In this document: piece after piece, positions 5,060-6,660 of the stretch
Layout of the letters: each line of letters begins with the position of its first letter
Numbering within the stretch: position 1 is the first letter of the stretch
Assembly (NCBI GenBank): GCA_030043395.1
Contig: JASHXW010000403.1
Location: forward strand, 1 to 6,660
Reading direction: 5' to 3'
Length of the DNA stretch: 6,660 nt
Source of the DNA: Streptosporangiaceae bacterium
GTDB taxonomy: Bacteria > Actinomycetota > Actinomycetes > Streptosporangiales > Streptosporangiaceae
Notes under the pieces: generated by a model
The model's database searches: none
The model's input: only the letters and a program-made list of their open reading frames with translations
Told to the model about the DNA's origin: nothing
Translations under genes and position numbers: made by a program

Positions 5060-6544
5060 GCGAGCCGGGTTATCGGTAGATTTCCAGCCTGGCTTGCGGA
5101 ACCGGTCGAGCAGCAGCGGCGGGAGGACTCCGATCGCGAGAATTCCCGCGAGTATCAGGCAGGCGTATACGAGCGGGTCCGAGTGGCCGACCTGCGATGG
5201 GGCAACGAACCCGATCACCAGCGCAGCCACTGACGACGCACCGCCAAGCAGGCAGAGCAGGCCCAGTGCGGGAGCTCGGTAACCGCGTGGCTGGTCGGGC
5301 TGCGAACGACGTAGCCGCACCGCCGCGATGAACATCAGGACGTACATGATCAGGTACACCTGGGTTGCCATCGCCGCGAAGATCCAGTAGGCGCGCGAGA
5401 CGCCCGGCACGAACGCGTAGAGCAGCGCGATCAGCGTGATCACGGCGCCCTGCGCGCCGATGATGTGCATCTGGATGCCGTTGGCATTGACTTGCTGGAA
5501 GCGGGGCGGCAGAAAACCCTGCTCGCGCCCGATACGGAGCAGCCCTTCGGACGGGCCGTTCAGCCACGCGATCATGCCAGCGAGCGCCCCGACCGCCAGC
5601 GCGATCGCGATCAGCGGAACGGCGAACGCCGCACCGAAGTGCCCGAGCAACCTGCTGAATGCCTGCATGACGCCGGCGGTGAAGCTGATCTGATGCGCGG
5701 GGATCACCCATGCGATCGCGAGCGTCGGCAGGATGAAGATAGCCAGGACCAGCGCAACGGCGAGGAAGATGGACTTCGGGTACTCACGGCCCGGGGTACT
5801 GAGCTCGTCGACATGCACGGCGTTGACCTCGACGCCTGCGTAGGTGAAGAAGCCGTTGACGATCAGGACGATGCTGGCTATCCCGCTCCAGGCCGGCAGC
5901 AGGTGACTGGCGTTCATGGGAGCCGCCGAATGCTGCCCCGTGGCCAGGTACGCGATGCCCAGGCCAACGAGGATTGCCCCGGGAATGAGCGTGCCGACCA
6001 GGGTTCCGCGCGACGAGAGTCTCGCCACGAGCCCTGGACCACGCGAGGTCACCAGCACGCCAGCCCAGAACAAGACGATGATGACGACGGCGTTGTAGAC
6101 CCCGTTGGCGGCCAGGCGCGGATCGACGACGTAGGCAAGCGTTCCGGCCACGTAAGCGAGAAGGGCCGGGTAATAGAAGATCGTCTGCGCGAACTGGCAC
6201 CACACCGCGAGCAGGCCCATCGGAGCGGAGATGCCCTGGCGCACCCAGTTGTAGATGCCGCCCGGCCAGCCTGAGGCAAGTTCCGCGGCAACCAGCGAGA
6301 CGGGCAGCAAGAACACGACCGCGGGCAGGACATACAAGAAGACCGACGCCAGGCCGAAGACCGACATCGCGGGCGCCGATCCGAGGTAGCCAACGGATCC
6401 CACTGTCATCATCGCCAGCGCCGTCCATGCGATGGGCCTCGCAGGAGGCTGGCGGACGGAGCGAGCCTGACTTGGCCGATCGTTAACCAGACCTGCCCCT
6501 TGAGCGAGAGTCGTTCGCGGCTGGCGGCGAACCCGAGCCTTCAT
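4532..6544 (-). CDS. APC-family amino-acid permease, glutamate:GABA antiporter (GadC)-like, with antisense read-through extension
   Basis: Inner-membrane antiporter of the amino acid-polyamine-organocation superfamily. Residues 38-480 hold about 12 membrane segments and clear GadC-like blocks: GWPGGIYNWV at 92-101, YAGVEVNAVHVDELSTPGRE at 235-254, WVIP...AGVMQAF at 279-296, WLNGPSEGLLRIGREQGFLPP at 327-347 and VNANGIQ at 352-358. The expected end is near LLLDRFRKPGWKST (477-490). Beyond that the frame continues to a TGA at 4532, and residues 496-670 are the antisense of the NYN gene: Arg/Ala/Gly-rich, with no hydrophobic segments and no recognisable domain. Family members are about 470-510 residues long, so this 670-residue form is unusual. 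Stops in the two other frames (TAA at 5070-5072 and TAG near 5058) mean that one small indel would restore a normal end. The ATG at 6544 has no clear Shine-Dalgarno and lies 11 nt after the WD40 stop, so coupling is likely. Exact amino acids transported are unknown. Confidence 0.9.
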   Translation of the reverse strand: MKARVRRQPRTTLAQGAGLVNDRPSQARSVRQPPARPIAWTALAMMTVGSVGYLGSAPAMSVFGLASVFLYVLPAVVFLLPVSLVAAELASGWPGGIYNWVRQGISAPMGLLAVWCQFAQTIFYYPALLAYVAGTLAYVVDPRLAANGVYNAVVIIVLFWAGVLVTSRGPGLVARLSSRGTLVGTLIPGAILVGLGIAYLATGQHSAAPMNASHLLPAWSGIASIVLIVNGFFTYAGVEVNAVHVDELSTPGREYPKSIFLAVALVLAIFILPTLAIAWVIPAHQISFTAGVMQAFSRLLGHFGAAFAVPLIAIALAVGALAGMIAWLNGPSEGLLRIGREQGFLPPRFQQVNANGIQMHIIGAQGAVITLIALLYAFVPGVSRAYWIFAAMATQVYLIMYVLMFIAAVRLRRSQPDQPRGYRAPALGLLCLLGGASSVAALVIGFVAPSQVGHSDPLVYACLILAGILAIGVLPPLLLDRFRKPGWKSTDNPARLGSHHPRPLAGSFTAGLPRGCAVASVPYVDDALPAIADTAPLQLEQCGRGHQVAQLRISPAAGVKVRLLLGHERADVAERSPAVLVRCRFHRVAELAHQRGVALELSGRLARYRCGRRVRRAGHVAVPLPAQVLDVDELVAGCDERLGCLALAESVDGQAGLAQSGGQAGEVAVA

Positions 6545-6555
6545 GATCTAAGCGC

Positions 6556-6660
6556 TCACACGAGCGGCACTGAGCTCGCCGGGTTGACGGTCCACAGCCT
6601 TGCCGTGCGGTCACGCGAGGTTGTCGCAAGCACTCCCGCTACAGGGCTGAACGCGACCGC
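6556..6660 (-). CDS. C-terminal end of a WD40-repeat protein, 5' part outside window
   Basis: The minus strand is open from the window edge to a TGA at 6556-6558 and encodes 34 residues. They include AFSPVAGVLATTSRDRTARL followed by W, matching a WD40 blade (aFSPdG..LAT.S.DrT.RLW), then a short tail NPASSVPLV. The final blade is thus at the C-terminus, as usual for WD40 proteins. In actinomycetes such propellers are often fused to N-terminal kinase, protease-like or STAND ATPase domains; none is visible here. The gene ends 11 nt before the permease start, suggesting one transcript. The fragment is short, so the call rests on the motif alone. Confidence 0.75.
   Translation of the reverse strand, partial: AVAFSPVAGVLATTSRDRTARLWTVNPASSVPLV

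Noticed and set aside
5465..6274. Plus-strand open frame of 269 codons inside the permease gene
   Set aside because: The translation is Asp/Arg/Gln-rich low-complexity sequence without motifs, and the opposite strand encodes clear permease segments.

Overview
The window is high-GC DNA with actinobacterial features. The flanking genes are about 70-75% G+C in the stretches I counted, GTG starts are used, and several protein types are common in actinomycetes: a pterin-dehydratase/glyoxalase fusion, a membrane-anchored propeller protein with an 'IHGCVN...' neck and a short collagen-like stub, and a WD40 fragment. I cannot name the species.

Layout from left to right. (1) 2-751, plus: the 3' part of an Opp/Dpp-type peptide/nickel ABC transporter ATPase, cut by the window edge. 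(2) 772-814: a perfect 11-bp inverted repeat between two convergent genes, probably a shared terminator. (3) 822-2105, minus: a membrane-anchored or exported seven-repeat beta-propeller protein. (4) 2275-2922, plus: a PCD-like/VOC fusion protein whose dehydratase catalytic residues look degenerate. (5) 2963-4139, minus: an XRE-type HTH gene followed after 1 nt by an AbiEii-like nucleotidyltransferase gene, a type IV-like toxin-antitoxin arrangement in DNA of visibly lower G+C. (6) 4170-4207: a compact divergent regulatory region with an AGTGTAT-N8-ATACACT palindrome, whose two arms each carry a TACACT -10-like element, one per direction. (7) 4235-5059, plus: an NYN (PIN-like) nuclease with a probable C-terminal LOTUS/OST-HTH domain. 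(8) 4532-6544, minus: a GadC-like APC amino-acid antiporter whose frame has no stop at the expected end and continues 528 nt antisense through the NYN gene. (9) 6556-6660, minus: the last 34 residues of a WD40-repeat protein, ending 11 nt before the permease start.

The most interesting part is 2963-5059. A predicted antitoxin, a nucleotidyltransferase and a predicted RNA-binding NYN ribonuclease flank one palindromic operator-promoter. This suggests that the HTH protein represses both transcripts and that the three proteins may form one RNA-targeting stress or defence module. That is inference; the sequence shows only the architecture. The second notable point is the tail-to-tail overlap of the permease with the NYN gene. 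It lies in the codon-aligned antisense frame, and the permease ends exactly where the NYN gene uses a rare TCA serine codon in its catalytic motif.

No tRNA, rRNA, CRISPR array, transposase or integrase was seen. There is no gene-free stretch longer than about 170 bases.
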